A DNA stretch of 64,000 nucleotides from NCBI GenBank assembly GCA_002685255.1, contig NYWU01000020.1, positions 1 through 64,000 of the forward strand, read 5' to 3'. The stretch's first letter is position 1, and every line of letters begins with the position of its first letter. Position numbers and translations under genes: made by a program. The notes beneath the pieces are model-generated. The model searched no databases. It had not been told where the DNA came from and saw nothing but the letters and a program-made list of their open reading frames with translations. Below, piece by piece: positions 1-9,378 of the stretch. The DNA comes from Idiomarinaceae bacterium (GTDB lineage Bacteria; Pseudomonadota; Gammaproteobacteria; Enterobacterales; Alteromonadaceae).

Positions 1-82
1 CACCCACACCCCATGCCATGAAGAAACCGAAAATCCCGGCCATGACAATCAGAATTAAGCCGTAAGAACTGATAATATCCAT
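1..82 (-). CDS. pit: Pit-family inorganic phosphate permease, N-terminal fragment (cut by window edge)
   Basis: Only the first 27 codons are present; the gene runs off the left edge. The reading begins MDIISSYGLILIV and continues as a hydrophobic first membrane helix with GFFMAWGVG. This matches the start of Pit-type low-affinity phosphate:cation symporters, where the helix precedes the conserved region. It lies 13 bases downstream of the DUF47 gene on the same strand, the arrangement usual for pit operons. The assignment leans on this pairing because so little protein is visible. A sulfate permease-like or other multi-pass carrier is possible but less likely. Confidence 0.75.
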   Translation of the reverse strand, partial: MDIISSYGLILIVMAGIFGFFMAWGVG

Positions 83-95
83 TGAGAGCTCCCGT

Positions 96-776
96 TTAGA
101 CTCGCGCTAACATCAATTCGAAGCGTGCGCCTACACGTTCAGATAGGTCGGCTAAATCGCCTACCCAGTCGAGAATACGATACAAGAACATTGCATCGAG
201 CGGATTCATGTCGTTTTCAACTTGACGGAATTGCTGACGCAATTTGACTTGTAGCTCGTCAGTATCTGCTTCGATTTCATCAAGCTCTTTAATGAAATTA
301 TCGACCAAAGTACGCTCTCGGCCTCGAAAACCTGTTTCCAACAGGTCATCAAATTCTCCGATGGTGTCACGTGCTTTAGCAACTGCGTCAATACAGCGAT
401 TTAAGTAGCTGTTAAAACCTTCTACTAAATGAGCTGGAATTTGCAATTGACGGCCTGTAATAAGACCAGAGATATCTTTTGCCTTGTTCGCGATGCGATC
501 TTGCTGAGACACAAGCTCTAGCAAGTCAGTTCGCTCAACAGGCATGAAGAGTCCACCGGGGAGGTTTAAACGGATATCACGCTTTAGCTTATCCGCCGCT
601 TGTTCAAGCGTTACGATACGTTTGCGCTGTTCTTCAGCAGCGTCCCAGTCGCCTTTATAAACCGCTTGAAAGAAGTCTTTCAACGATTCCGCACAACGAT
701 GTACTTCATCGATATGTTCAATCATCGGTTTAATAGGTGACTTTGCGAATACACCTAAAAACGAATTTACAGACAT
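96..776 (-). CDS. DUF47 / TIGR00153 family PhoU-like protein paired with Pit
   Basis: A 226-residue cytoplasmic helical protein of the PhoU-like DUF47 family, thought to act with Pit phosphate carriers; its biochemical role is not settled. The start MSVNSFLGVFAKSPIKPM matches the typical family N-terminus, and an AAGGACC ribosome site lies just upstream. The ORF track gives a start 49 codons earlier, but that extension (rich in Arg, Tyr, Leu) is not family-like and lies in the transcript leader, so I reject it. The stop is 13 bases from the pit start, so the two are almost surely co-transcribed. A Pho box and -10 lie about 200 bases upstream, suggesting PhoB control. Confidence 0.88.
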   Translation of the reverse strand: MSVNSFLGVFAKSPIKPMIEHIDEVHRCAESLKDFFQAVYKGDWDAAEEQRKRIVTLEQAADKLKRDIRLNLPGGLFMPVERTDLLELVSQQDRIANKAKDISGLITGRQLQIPAHLVEGFNSYLNRCIDAVAKARDTIGEFDDLLETGFRGRERTLVDNFIKELDEIEADTDELQVKLRQQFRQVENDMNPLDAMFLYRILDWVGDLADLSERVGARFELMLARV

Positions 777-977
777 AACAGGTCCTTGGATTTTAGCCGA
801 TGTTAGCTGGCGCGAATAGTAACGAAATCGCCCCCTAAATAAAACCGCTAACAACCGATATAGCCTCGATTTAAACAGACGTTGAATGTATTGTTCATTC
901 AACAGCTCGACTATGCTGAGCAACGATATTGTCTACTCGCCTAGTCTCCAAAGTAGACGAATTATCGTTATGTGGAA

Positions 978-1011
978 AATATACTACAAAAATATGACAC
1001 TAATATGACAA
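978..1011 (-). promoter_or_regulatory. Pho box plus -10 for the DUF47-pit operon
   Basis: Read on the minus strand, positions 1011 to 993 give TTGTCAT-ATTA-GTGTCAT-A. These are two direct 7-mers four bases apart, each 6/7 to the PhoB half-site CTGTCAT. Ten bases further is TATATT (983-978), a 5/6 match to the -10. This box-to--10 geometry is that of PhoB-activated promoters that lack a -35. The start of transcription would be near 971, giving a leader of about 195 bases. The box abuts the DUF481 terminator. PhoB binding is inferred, not shown. Confidence 0.7.
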
Positions 1012-1042
1012 AACCCCTTCCAGTAAGACTGCAAGGGGTTTT
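1010..1042. terminator. Rho-independent terminator downstream of the DUF481 gene
   Basis: The arms AAAACCCCTT (1010-1019) and AAGGGGTTTT (1033-1042) are perfect 10-base complements with a 13-base loop. On the plus strand the stem is followed by a run of T. On the minus strand it ends in TTTT and lies 25 bases past the DUF481 stop, so it probably ends that transcript. Confidence 0.85.
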
Positions 1043-1066
1043 TTTTAAGCATTTATCAGTTTGCTT

Positions 1067-1849
1067 TTAGAACGTGTAGACGATAGTCACCGCGGTTTCT
1101 GTATCTAAGTTCTCAATATCCTCACTGGCGACTTCAGAGTTGTGCGTACCTGAAACAGACACTTTCAGCGCAAGCGATGAATTGATGTTTGATGAAATTG
1201 AGACCTCGGCACGGCTCTTAGTGTTTTCCTCACCTATTTCCGACGAGACCAACGCATTGAAGCGCGAGTTTTCAGAAATGTCCCAAGTCATGCTACCGGC
1301 CAAACGTAAAATTGCTGAGCCTTCGGCCTCAAGCGGATTGCGATTCTCATCGACAGGCTTCACATACGAGTAACCAGGACCGATTTCGTAGTCTGCATAC
1401 AGATTTTCACTGTAGCGATAGCGTGCACCATAACCCACCGCGACAGTGCTTTGATATTCATAACCACTGTAGACATCTTCTTCGTATGAGCCAAAAACAA
1501 ACAACGAAGACCTGCTCTCTGGGTCAAACTTGTAGTTTGACTGAGCCGAGAGAAATAAACGGTCCGCTGTTTCGGTCGTTTCACCCGTGTCTTGGTTTTC
1601 TTGCTCTGCCGTGTAGTAATCCAAAACACCTTTATGACGCCAGTTCCTAATATCTTTAGCGACATTAAGCTTAGCTTTTAAGCTCTCCGTTTCGGTGTTA
1701 CCGGTAGTAAACAACAGACCGAATTCAGCACTGGCTTCCCATGCTTCTTCTGTTGTCGTGTCCATGTCTTCGGCATCGTCAAACATAAACGTTTGCGCCT
1801 GGACACCGAAAGGTAAAAGCAAACTTGCAAATAAAACTGATAAACGCAC
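1067..1849 (-). CDS. DUF481 (YdiY-like) outer-membrane protein
   Basis: A 260-residue exported protein with a signal peptide ending near VQAQ (about residue 19). An acidic linker follows, then a series of alternating amphipathic strands and a C-terminal Phe (IVYTF), the signature of a BAM-assembled beta-barrel. The phrase FGLLFTTGNTETES is the typical DUF481 opening strand. The E. coli relative YdiY is described as an acid-inducible outer-membrane protein; the function is unknown. The start is GTG with GCGGGG five bases upstream. It begins only 13 bases past the fba terminator, so its promoter must overlap the end of fba or it depends on read-through. Confidence 0.85.
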   Translation of the reverse strand: MRLSVLFASLLLPFGVQAQTFMFDDAEDMDTTTEEAWEASAEFGLLFTTGNTETESLKAKLNVAKDIRNWRHKGVLDYYTAEQENQDTGETTETADRLFLSAQSNYKFDPESRSSLFVFGSYEEDVYSGYEYQSTVAVGYGARYRYSENLYADYEIGPGYSYVKPVDENRNPLEAEGSAILRLAGSMTWDISENSRFNALVSSEIGEENTKSRAEVSISSNINSSLALKVSVSGTHNSEVASEDIENLDTETAVTIVYTF

Positions 1850-1862
1850 ATTAACCCCGCTT

Positions 1863-1888
1863 AAAAAGCGAGCCGATCACTCGGCTCG
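1863..1888 (-). terminator. Terminator of the tkt-epd-pgk-fba operon
   Basis: On the minus strand CGAGCCGA-GTGA-TCGGCTCG forms a perfect 8-bp stem with a four-base loop followed by CTTTTT. It lies 26 bases past the fba stop and only about 13 bases before the DUF481 start codon. Confidence 0.85.
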
Positions 1889-1914
1889 TTCATGAGTAAT
1901 CACTCTACTTTACG

Positions 1915-2979
1915 TTACTTTACAACAGCCTTCAAACTACCCGCTTCGTAAAGTTGGAACATTTTTTCCAACGTAATTGGCTTGATCTTGTCAGCCTGTC
2001 CTTCGCAACCGAATGCCAAGTAACGATCTTCACAGATTTTCTGCATAGCATCTGTAGCCGCTTGCAAATACTTGCGCGGATCGAAGTTGCTTGGGTTTTC
2101 AGCCAAATGACGACGTACTGCGCCCGTGGATGCCAAGCGAAGATCAGTGTCGATATTGACCTTGCGAACACCGTTCTTAATGCCTTCTTTGATTTGCTCA
2201 ACCGGTACGCCATACGTCTCTGGAATCTCACCACCGAACTCGTTGATGATCTGAAGCCAGTCTTGCGGTACCGAAGATGAACCGTGCATAACTAGGTGCG
2301 TATTAGGAATACGACGGTGGATCTCTTTGATTCGGTCAATAGATAGAATGTCACCTGTAGGTGGGCGGGTAAACTTGTATGCGCCGTGTGACGTGCCACA
2401 TGCGATGGCTAGCGCATCCACATCAGTTGCCGCAACGAAAGCCGCTGCCTCTTCCGGATCAGTGAGTAGCTGGTCATGAGATAGCTTACCTTCGGCACCG
2501 ACGCCGTCTTCTTCACCCGCTTCGCCCGTTTCAAGTGAGCCCAAACAGCCCAACTCACCTTCAACAGAGACACCACAAGCGTGTGCCATTTCAACCGTTT
2601 GCTTGGTTACACGCACGTTATAGTCATAATCTGCGGGCGTTTTACCATCATCAAGTAACGAGCCGTCCATCATGACTGAGCTAAAGCCTAATTGGATAGA
2701 GCGCTGACAAACTGCAGGTGAAGTACCGTGATCTTGATGCACAACCACAGGAATATGCGGCCACTCTTCAACGGCAGATTCTATAAGGTGACGTAAAAAT
2801 GGAGCACCTGCATATTTACGCGCACCGGCCGAAGCTTGCACGATTACGGGACTATTGGTCTTATCCGCTGCCTGCATGATCGCACGCATTTGTTCCAAGT
2901 TATTTACGTTAAAAGCAGGAACACCGTATCCATTCTCTGCTGCGTGATCGAGTACTTGTCTCAGTGACACAATGGCCAT
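1915..2979 (-). CDS. fba: Class II fructose-bisphosphate aldolase (Calvin-cycle/type B subgroup)
   Basis: A 354-residue zinc aldolase that splits fructose 1,6-bisphosphate into dihydroxyacetone phosphate and glyceraldehyde 3-phosphate, or runs in reverse for gluconeogenesis. Visible family marks are [10 protein letters not shown] near the N-terminus, [10 protein letters not shown] (zinc His and catalytic Asp), EGELGCLGS (zinc Glu region), the late VMHGSSSVP zinc His and the NIDTDLR phosphate-binding segment. The length and the acidic insert after [13 protein letters not shown] are those of the longer TIGR01521-type aldolases found in Vibrio, Pseudomonas and Calvin-cycle operons, not E. coli FbaA. 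It is the last gene of the tkt-epd-pgk-fba operon, 28 bases after pgk, with a clear terminator behind it. Confidence 0.96.
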   Translation of the reverse strand: MAIVSLRQVLDHAAENGYGVPAFNVNNLEQMRAIMQAADKTNSPVIVQASAGARKYAGAPFLRHLIESAVEEWPHIPVVVHQDHGTSPAVCQRSIQLGFSSVMMDGSLLDDGKTPADYDYNVRVTKQTVEMAHACGVSVEGELGCLGSLETGEAGEEDGVGAEGKLSHDQLLTDPEEAAAFVAATDVDALAIACGTSHGAYKFTRPPTGDILSIDRIKEIHRRIPNTHLVMHGSSSVPQDWLQIINEFGGEIPETYGVPVEQIKEGIKNGVRKVNIDTDLRLASTGAVRRHLAENPSNFDPRKYLQAATDAMQKICEDRYLAFGCEGQADKIKPITLEKMFQLYEAGSLKAVVK

Positions 2980-3007
2980 GTAATTCTCCTTAGTTTTCGG
3001 CGTGCGT

Positions 3008-4189
3008 TTATGCGTCTTTTGCGCGCTGCTCTAAAATGTCGACTGCGGGTAACTTTTTGCCTTCCAAGAATTCAAGGAAAGCACCCCCGCCAGTAGATAT
3101 ATAACTTATCTTATCAGCGATACCGAACTGATCAATTGCTGCCAAGGTATCACCACCGCCTGCAATCGAAAATGCGTTACTATTCGCTATAGCGTCAGCC
3201 ATCGCGGCTGTGCCTTTACTAAAGGCTTCAAATTCAAAAACCCCCACCGGACCATTCCAAACGATTGTCCCGGCGGCTTTTAACTTTTCCGCCAGCATAG
3301 CTGAAGTTTCAGGACCCACGTCAAAGACCATGTCGGAATCACTAATCGCTTCAACAGATTTAGTCTCAGCTAATGTATCCGCACTAAATTCCTGACCGGT
3401 AACGACATCAACAGGTAACGGAATTTCTGCATTCTTTGCTTTGGCTGCAGCCATTAACCGTTGTGCCTCAGGTACTAAGTCTTTCTCGTACAAAGATTTT
3501 CCGACATTATGGCCTTGTGCTGCGATAAAGGTATTGGCAATACCACCACCCACAATTAACTGATCAACAACCTTAGATAATGATTCTAAAACAGTCAGTT
3601 TAGTTGATACCTTAGAGCCACCGACAATAGCCACTAGAGGGCGTTTAGGGTTATCTAACGCTTTGCCTAATGCATCAAGTTCTGCGGCAAGTAATGGGCC
3701 TGCACATGCGATAGGTGCGTACTTTGCGACGCCATGCGTCGATGCTTGCGCACGGTGCGCGGTACCAAAAGCGTCCATTACGAACACATCACACAGATTT
3801 GCCAGTTGTTGAGCTAGGGCATCATCGTTCTTTTTCTCGCCTTTATTAAAGCGAACATTTTCAAATACCACCACTTGCCCTTGTGTTACTTCAACACCAT
3901 CAAGATATTCTTTGGCTAGTGATACAGGCTGTTCAAGTGCTTCATTTAAGTAGTCAGCTACCGGAGCCATAGAGTACTGCGCTTCGTACTCGCCTTCTGT
4001 TGGGCGTCCTAAATGCGACATCACCATCACTTTTGCACCTTTTTCGAGTGCCAGTTTGATAGTCGGCAATGCAGCTCTTAAACGCGCGTCAGAGGTGATT
4101 TTTCCGTCTTTAACAGGAACGTTTAAATCTTCCCGTATCAATACGCGCTTGTTTTGTAAGTCCAAATCAGTCATCGCTATGACAGACAT
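3008..4189 (-). CDS. pgk: Phosphoglycerate kinase
   Basis: A 393-residue cytosolic enzyme that transfers phosphate from 1,3-bisphosphoglycerate to ADP. The N-terminus ([20 protein letters not shown]) is nearly identical to gammaproteobacterial Pgk and fixes the start. Substrate-site marks include REDLNVP, MSHLGRP and the nucleotide hinge [10 protein letters not shown]; the C-terminal [16 protein letters not shown] is the classic glycine-rich ATP loop. The length is usual (E. coli 387). It lies between epd and fba, as in E. coli epd-pgk-fbaA, here with tkt added in front. Confidence 0.98.
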   Translation of the reverse strand: MSVIAMTDLDLQNKRVLIREDLNVPVKDGKITSDARLRAALPTIKLALEKGAKVMVMSHLGRPTEGEYEAQYSMAPVADYLNEALEQPVSLAKEYLDGVEVTQGQVVVFENVRFNKGEKKNDDALAQQLANLCDVFVMDAFGTAHRAQASTHGVAKYAPIACAGPLLAAELDALGKALDNPKRPLVAIVGGSKVSTKLTVLESLSKVVDQLIVGGGIANTFIAAQGHNVGKSLYEKDLVPEAQRLMAAAKAKNAEIPLPVDVVTGQEFSADTLAETKSVEAISDSDMVFDVGPETSAMLAEKLKAAGTIVWNGPVGVFEFEAFSKGTAAMADAIANSNAFSIAGGGDTLAAIDQFGIADKISYISTGGGAFLEFLEGKKLPAVDILEQRAKDA

Positions 4190-4221
4190 TGAATCCCCTT
4201 ACTCATTTGAGTTTTATACAA

Positions 4222-5232
4222 TTATTGCTGTGTCATTAATTCAGTCGTTTCTAACAAGCGGTTGGCAAAACCCCACTCGTTATCGCACCAACATAATAAT
4301 TTCACCAATCGACGATGACTCACACGGGTTTGTGTGCCATCAACAATGCACGAGTGTGGGTCATGGTTAAAGTCGATCGACACCAATGGTTCTTCAGTAT
4401 AGTCGAGTATCGACGTTAGCCCATTGGAGGCGGCATCGTGAATCAAGCGGTTGACTTGCTCACCGTTTACATCGGCTTGTAAGGTGACGCTCAAGTCCAT
4501 TGCTGTCACATTCGTAGTAGGCACTCGCACAGCGATCGCTTCGAAACGCCCCTCCAAATGCGGCAAAATGCGCTCAATGCCACGCGCCAGCTTGGTGTCG
4601 ACAGGAATGATTGAACGTCCTGCGGCACGTGTCCTACGCAAGTCGGGGTGGTAAGCATCTATCACTTGTTGATCGTGCATGGCTGAGTGAATCGTCGTGA
4701 CGGCCCCCGACTCAATACCAAACGCGTCGTCGAGTAGTTTAATCACGGGTACGATGCAGTTGGTTGTGCATGACCCATTCGATACGATGCGGTGCTCGGG
4801 TAATAATATATCTTGGTTGACGCCAAAAATGATGGTCGCATCCATATCAGGCGTGCCGGGTTGCGAGAACAACACCCGATTAACGCCCGCATCTACATAG
4901 CGTTCGCCGTCCGCGTGGCTGCCAAACACGCCCGTACAGTCAACAACGATGTCGACACCGTAGGTGCGCCAGTCAACGCGTTCAATTTCGGTTTCATGGC
5001 TCAACTTAATCGTATCGCCTGCAACGGTAAGGTCGTCACCAGACAACGTGACTGGAAACTGAAAGCGACCATGAGACGAGTCATACTTCAACAAGTGCGC
5101 CATTGCCTCCGATGGCGCGGGCTCGTTCACCAACACAATGCTGAAGCGGTGCTGCCAGCCACGCTCATAAAATGAGCGTAGAAAACTACGCCCGATCCTG
5201 CCGAAACCGTTTATTGCGATTTTTTTCGTCAA
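4222..5232 (-). CDS. epd: D-erythrose-4-phosphate dehydrogenase
   Basis: A 336-residue GAPDH-fold enzyme that oxidises erythrose 4-phosphate to 4-phosphoerythronate, the entry to DXP-dependent pyridoxal phosphate synthesis; PdxA of the same pathway is encoded at 24.6 kb. [13 protein letters not shown] is the Rossmann NAD loop. The catalytic Cys lies in SNGSCTTNC, where GAPDH usually has SNASCTTNC. Epd rather than Gap is indicated by [25 protein letters not shown], shortened here to the diagnostic [14 protein letters not shown]. The start is TTG, with GAGG six bases upstream lying just after the tkt stop, so expression is probably coupled to tkt. Confidence 0.93.
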   Translation of the reverse strand: MTKKIAINGFGRIGRSFLRSFYERGWQHRFSIVLVNEPAPSEAMAHLLKYDSSHGRFQFPVTLSGDDLTVAGDTIKLSHETEIERVDWRTYGVDIVVDCTGVFGSHADGERYVDAGVNRVLFSQPGTPDMDATIIFGVNQDILLPEHRIVSNGSCTTNCIVPVIKLLDDAFGIESGAVTTIHSAMHDQQVIDAYHPDLRRTRAAGRSIIPVDTKLARGIERILPHLEGRFEAIAVRVPTTNVTAMDLSVTLQADVNGEQVNRLIHDAASNGLTSILDYTEEPLVSIDFNHDPHSCIVDGTQTRVSHRRLVKLLCWCDNEWGFANRLLETTELMTQQ

Positions 5233-5244
5233 CTCAAACCTCGT

Positions 5245-7230
5245 TTAGCTCGCCGCGCGAACAACCGCTTCCACGGTAATATCAAAGTGTTCAAAAAGTG
5301 CTTTAGCCGGAGCTGACTCACCAAAGGAGTTCATGCCAATAACCGTGCCGTCTAAGCCAACGTATTTGCGCCAATAATCGGCAATACCCGCTTCAACTGC
5401 AACGCGCTTACGCACAGCTGACGGCAACACGTGCTCGCGGTATTCGACGTCTTGCTCATCAAACACGTCCGTAGATGGCATAGAGACTACGCGCACGTTC
5501 ATCTGTTTTGCCGAAAGTTGCTCGTGTGCTGCAACTGCTAAGTCAACCTCGGAGCCTGTCGCAATCAAAATACAGTCCGGTGTGCCATCACAATCTTTTA
5601 GAATATAACCACCGCGGCTAATGTTATTCAATTGTTCATTATCACGACTTTGCTGCTGCATGCCCTGACGGCTAAACACCAACGCCGTTGGTTTATCGTT
5701 GCTTTGCAACGCACTGCGCCAAGCAACCGCGGTTTCGACTGCATCACACGGGCGCCAGCAATTGAGGTTAGGTGTTAAGCGCAGATTAGCCAATTGCTCA
5801 ACAGGCTGGTGAGTCGGTCCGTCTTCGCCTAAACCGATTGAGTCGTGAGTGTAAACAAAAATCGAGGGCTGCTTCATTAATGCGGCCATACGCACTGCGT
5901 TGCGCGCATATTCCATAAACATTAAGAAGGTTGCACCGTAAGGCTTGAAGCCACCATGCAGCGTAATTCCATTCATTATCGCCGACATCGCAAACTCACG
6001 CACCCCGTAAAACACATAGTTTCCACTCGCGTCGTCGGCTGTCACACCTTTAGCGCCCTGCCATAAGGTTAAATTAGACCCTGCTAAGTCAGCCGAACCA
6101 CCAAGCAGTTCAGGTAGCTTTGGACCCACCTCATTCAATACATTTAATGATGCTTTGCGCGTTGCGGGGTTTTCGGGATTAGCTTGCAATTGTTCAATGT
6201 AAGCCTGCAACTCGTTTTCAAAGTCGCCAGGCAACTCACCCGCTAAGCGACGTTTAAGCTCAGCAGCAAGTTCTGGGTAAGCTTGTTCATAAGCCGTCCA
6301 ATGCTTATTCCACGAGGCCTCAATCGCATCACCCTTGTCTTTTGCATCCCACGCTTGATACACATCCTGTGGGACTTCGAAGCGATCATACGACCAATTC
6401 AATTGCTTGCGAGCGAGTGCAATTTCGTCATCACCTAGTGGCGCGCCGTGGCAACTTTCTTGCCCTTGCTTATTAGGCGAGCCAAAACCAATAACGGTTT
6501 TACAAATAATTAATGTCGGGCGCTGCGTCTCGCTACGTGCGCTTTCAATCGCCTGTTTAATGGCATCGGCATCATGCCCATCAACATCACGGATCACGTG
6601 CCAGTTATATGATTCGAAACGTTTTGCAGTATCGTCTGTAAACCAGCCTTCGACTTCACCATCAATCGAGATACCGTTATCGTCGTAAAATGCGATAAGC
6701 TTGCCTAAGCCTAGCGTACCCGCTAATGAACACGCTTCGTGAGAAATGCCTTCCATTAAGCATCCATCACCTAAGAAAGTATAGGTGTAGTGGTCAACTA
6801 CATTATGTTCATCGCGATTAAACTGTGCCGCCAAGGTCTTTTCCGCTAGCGCCATGCCTACCGCATTCGCGACGCCTTGACCCAAAGGCCCTGTCGTTGT
6901 CTCTACGCCCGGCGTGTAGCCATACTCTGGGTGGCCTGGAGTTTTTGAATGCAACTGACGGAATTGCTTGATGTCCTCGATGCTGAGGTCGTAACCGGTT
7001 AAGTGAAGCAACGAGTAGATGAGCATCGAGCCATGACCGTTTGATAGCACAAAGCGATCGCGGTCGGCCCAATTGGGGTTGTTTGGGTTGTGCTTTAAAT
7101 AATCTCGCCACAGTACTTCAGCGATATCTGCCATGCCCATTGGTGCACCAGGATGACCTGAGTTGGCTTGTTGGACTGCATCCATACTTAAGGCACGGAT
7201 AGCATTGGCGAGATGACGACGTTCAGACAT
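5245..7230 (-). CDS. tkt: Transketolase
   Basis: A 661-residue thiamine-diphosphate enzyme of the non-oxidative pentose phosphate pathway that moves two-carbon units between sugar phosphates and supplies erythrose 4-phosphate to Epd just downstream. Marks in order: [16 protein letters not shown]; the TDP motif beginning [31 protein letters not shown]; the pyrimidine-binding region [12 protein letters not shown]; and [17 protein letters not shown] start at [17 protein letters not shown] (ATG at 7230), the family start. The ORF track begins at a TTG nine codons earlier with no support. The GGGGG just before the start lies in a long inverted repeat (separate entry). Confidence 0.96.
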   Translation of the reverse strand: MSERRHLANAIRALSMDAVQQANSGHPGAPMGMADIAEVLWRDYLKHNPNNPNWADRDRFVLSNGHGSMLIYSLLHLTGYDLSIEDIKQFRQLHSKTPGHPEYGYTPGVETTTGPLGQGVANAVGMALAEKTLAAQFNRDEHNVVDHYTYTFLGDGCLMEGISHEACSLAGTLGLGKLIAFYDDNGISIDGEVEGWFTDDTAKRFESYNWHVIRDVDGHDADAIKQAIESARSETQRPTLIICKTVIGFGSPNKQGQESCHGAPLGDDEIALARKQLNWSYDRFEVPQDVYQAWDAKDKGDAIEASWNKHWTAYEQAYPELAAELKRRLAGELPGDFENELQAYIEQLQANPENPATRKASLNVLNEVGPKLPELLGGSADLAGSNLTLWQGAKGVTADDASGNYVFYGVREFAMSAIMNGITLHGGFKPYGATFLMFMEYARNAVRMAALMKQPSIFVYTHDSIGLGEDGPTHQPVEQLANLRLTPNLNCWRPCDAVETAVAWRSALQSNDKPTALVFSRQGMQQQSRDNEQLNNISRGGYILKDCDGTPDCILIATGSEVDLAVAAHEQLSAKQMNVRVVSMPSTDVFDEQDVEYREHVLPSAVRKRVAVEAGIADYWRKYVGLDGTVIGMNSFGESAPAKALFEHFDITVEAVVRAAS

Positions 7231-7236
7231 GAAAAA

Positions 7237-7302
7237 CCCCCGATTGGTGACACGCAATTAGATGAACCATAGTTGGTGCGCGTATTGTCCACAATTCGGG
7301 GG
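7237..7302 (-). promoter_or_regulatory. Long inverted repeat in the tkt leader, one arm covering the ribosome site
   Basis: CCCCCGATTG (7237-7246) and CAATTCGGGGG (7292-7302) are complementary except for one bulged base, 45 bases apart. On the minus strand the distal arm ends CGGGGG-TTTTT-C-ATG. It therefore looks both like a terminator stem with a T run and like a structure hiding the only G-rich ribosome site of tkt. It could end metK transcription or regulate tkt. A weak promoter (TTGTGG, 17 bases, TATGGT) lies partly in the loop; transcripts from it would lack the first arm. Confidence 0.5.
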
Positions 7303-7343
7303 CTTCAAGCAAATTTATGGGCGAAAAATTCAACACCCGTGCA

Positions 7344-8489
7344 TTAGATATCTTGCTTTAATGCACCGGCCTTATCTGTTTTTTCCCACGGAAATTCATC
7401 TCGACCGAAGTGCCCATAGGTCGATGTAGCACGATAAATAGGTCGTTCTAAATCGAGCATTTGAATTAATCCATAAGGACGCAGATCAAAATGTCGGCGC
7501 ACCAATGCAATCAGTTTTTCCTCGCTATGCGGCGATGTACCGAAGGTTTCGATACTAATTGATGTCGGCTCGGCCACGCCAATTGCGTACGAAATTTGGA
7601 TCTCACAACGCTCCGCCAAACCTGCAGCAACTAGATTCTTTGCCACGTAACGAGCCGCGTAGGCTGCACTTCGGTCGACCTTCGACGGATCTTTACCGGA
7701 GAACGCACCACCACCGTGACGCGCCATACCACCGTAGGTATCGACGATGATTTTACGACCCGTCAAACCGCAGTCACCCATTGGGCCACCAATTACGAAT
7801 CGACCCGTTGGGTTAATGTGAAACTTAGTGTCACGGCTAACCCATTGCTCGGGGAGTACTGGCTTAATGACTTCTTCCATCACCGCTTCACGCAATGTGG
7901 CTTGGTCAATGTCTTCACGATGTTGGGTAGACAGGACAACTGTATCAATCGCTACCGGTTTACCATTCTCATAAACAAACGTCAGCTGACTTTTGGCATC
8001 CGGGCGGAGCCAATCTAAGGTGCCGTTTTTTCGCATCTCTGACTGGCGCTGAACAATGCGGTGAGCATAGGTAATAGGGGCAGGCATCAATACCGATGTC
8101 TCATTTGATGCATAGCCAAACATCAAGCCCTGATCACCTGCGCCTTGCGCTTCAGGCGACTCACGATCAACGCCTTGATTAATGTCTTGGCTCTGCTTTC
8201 CAATCGCGTTCAACACCGCACAGGAGTTGGCATCAAAGCCCATGTCCGAGTGCGTGTAGCCGACATCGCGGATGGCTTGACGGGTTAAATCTTCAATATC
8301 GACCCAAGCTGAAGTGGATATTTCCCCGCCCACTAACACCATGCCAGTTTTGACATAGGTTTCACACGCCACACGGGCGCGGATATCTTTTGCTAAAATT
8401 GCATCCAGTACGGCATCAGAAATCTGGTCCGCAATTTTATCAGGATGGCCCTCTGAAACCGATTCAGAAGTAAACAGGTGACGTGACAT
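7344..8489 (-). CDS. metK: S-adenosylmethionine synthase
   Basis: A 381-residue enzyme that makes S-adenosylmethionine from ATP and methionine. [17 protein letters not shown] is the N-terminal ATP/metal segment; [12 protein letters not shown] is PROSITE signature 1 and the glycine-rich [14 protein letters not shown] is signature 2, with catalytic Lys and Asp. The length equals the E. coli protein (384). SAM from this enzyme feeds the methyltransferases RsmE, RsmA and the TrmB-like protein also in the window. It is transcribed alone, divergent from rsmE, and the shared upstream region holds candidate MetJ boxes. No clear terminator of its own is seen before tkt, apart from the tkt-leader repeat. 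Confidence 0.98.
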   Translation of the reverse strand: MSRHLFTSESVSEGHPDKIADQISDAVLDAILAKDIRARVACETYVKTGMVLVGGEISTSAWVDIEDLTRQAIRDVGYTHSDMGFDANSCAVLNAIGKQSQDINQGVDRESPEAQGAGDQGLMFGYASNETSVLMPAPITYAHRIVQRQSEMRKNGTLDWLRPDAKSQLTFVYENGKPVAIDTVVLSTQHREDIDQATLREAVMEEVIKPVLPEQWVSRDTKFHINPTGRFVIGGPMGDCGLTGRKIIVDTYGGMARHGGGAFSGKDPSKVDRSAAYAARYVAKNLVAAGLAERCEIQISYAIGVAEPTSISIETFGTSPHSEEKLIALVRRHFDLRPYGLIQMLDLERPIYRATSTYGHFGRDEFPWEKTDKAGALKQDI

Positions 8490-8564
8490 ATGCCTACCAT
8501 TCCTTTATTTTGATTAAAATAACTAGTACTGACGGCGTAATTTAACCGATCAACAAAAAAATTT

Positions 8565-8588
8565 CTACTTCTAGACGTCCAAAAGTCT
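8565..8588. promoter_or_regulatory. Candidate MetJ operator (three tandem met boxes)
   Basis: Three consecutive 8-mers compare with the met-box consensus AGACGTCT: CTACTTCT (5/8), AGACGTCC (7/8) and AAAAGTCT (6/8). MetJ binds arrays of two or more such boxes cooperatively and represses metK in E. coli. The array lies 76 bases upstream of the metK start and 20 bases before rsmE. The match is by eye; MetJ itself is not in the window. Confidence 0.5.
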
Positions 8589-8608
8589 GTTTATAAATAA
8601 GGAATCAA

Positions 8609-9367
8609 TTGAGTCGTATGAGAGTTCCACGTATTTTTCATCCCGAACCACTCGTGGTCAACAGCACCGTTTCACTCAGTGACGACGCCTTTCAGCACAC
8701 AGTAAAAGTGCTTCGCATGCAAGAGGGCCAAGCGCTCGAGTTGTTCTGTAACGATGAGTTTAATTACACTGCGGTACTCACTTTAGTCGCCAAAAAAAGC
8801 GCGCAAGTTAAAATTATTGATGCAAAAGCTAATACAACAGAATCGCCTTTATATGTTCACTTAGGCCAAGTCGTCTCACGGGGCGACCGAATGGACTTCG
8901 CGCTACAGAAATCGGTGGAACTCGGTGTTAATGCCATCACCCCGCTGTTCAGTGAGCGATGCGGCGTAAAATTAAGCGGCGACCGACTCGAGAAGAAGCA
9001 GCAACAATGGCAGAAAATTGTCATTTCTGCTTGTGAGCAGTCGGGTCGCAGCCATATCCCTACCGTGCTTCCCGCGGTGTCAGTGGATGACTTTGTACAG
9101 ACACCTTTTGACGGTTTACGCTTAACTCTCGATCCCTATGCGCAGGTACCTCTCAATCAGATTCAAGGCGCTCGCACAGCCCAACGCATCCAATTGATTA
9201 TTGGTCCTGAAGGAGGCTTCACTGATATCGAGGTGGAGCACGCGCGCAACCACAGCTTTAAACCGATTCGTTTAGGACCACGTATTCTGCGAACAGAAAC
9301 CGCTGCGATGACTGCTTTAACAGCCATCCAGTATGAATTTGGTGATCTTAACGCCAGCAACGAATAA
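8609..9367 (+). CDS. rsmE: 16S rRNA (uracil-1498-N3)-methyltransferase
   Basis: A 252-residue SPOUT-fold methyltransferase that modifies U1498 of 16S rRNA using SAM. An N-terminal PUA-like RNA-binding part (about residues 1-75) is followed by the knotted domain with LIIGPEGGFTDIEVEHA and LGPRILRTETAAMTAL, the SAM-binding loops. The usual start motif is MRxPRIxHP, seen here as MRVPRIFHP from an ATG at 8618. However, the only ribosome site, AAGGA, sits five bases before a TTG three codons earlier, so I keep the TTG; the ATG would be 14 bases away. It lies 11 bases before gshB, an order common in gammaproteobacteria. Confidence 0.93.
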   Translation: MSRMRVPRIFHPEPLVVNSTVSLSDDAFQHTVKVLRMQEGQALELFCNDEFNYTAVLTLVAKKSAQVKIIDAKANTTESPLYVHLGQVVSRGDRMDFALQKSVELGVNAITPLFSERCGVKLSGDRLEKKQQQWQKIVISACEQSGRSHIPTVLPAVSVDDFVQTPFDGLRLTLDPYAQVPLNQIQGARTAQRIQLIIGPEGGFTDIEVEHARNHSFKPIRLGPRILRTETAAMTALTAIQYEFGDLNASNE

Positions 9368-9378
9368 GGAACACTGCC

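Noticed and set aside
777-923. N-terminal extension of the DUF47 ORF (49 codons)
   Set aside because: Composition is unlike the family, the family start and a ribosome site lie at 776, and the stretch is explained as 5' leader downstream of the Pho promoter.
5245-7257. Longer transketolase start at TTG 7257
   Set aside because: The added residues MRVTNRGFF are not seen in transketolases, no ribosome site precedes the TTG, and the region forms an inverted repeat.
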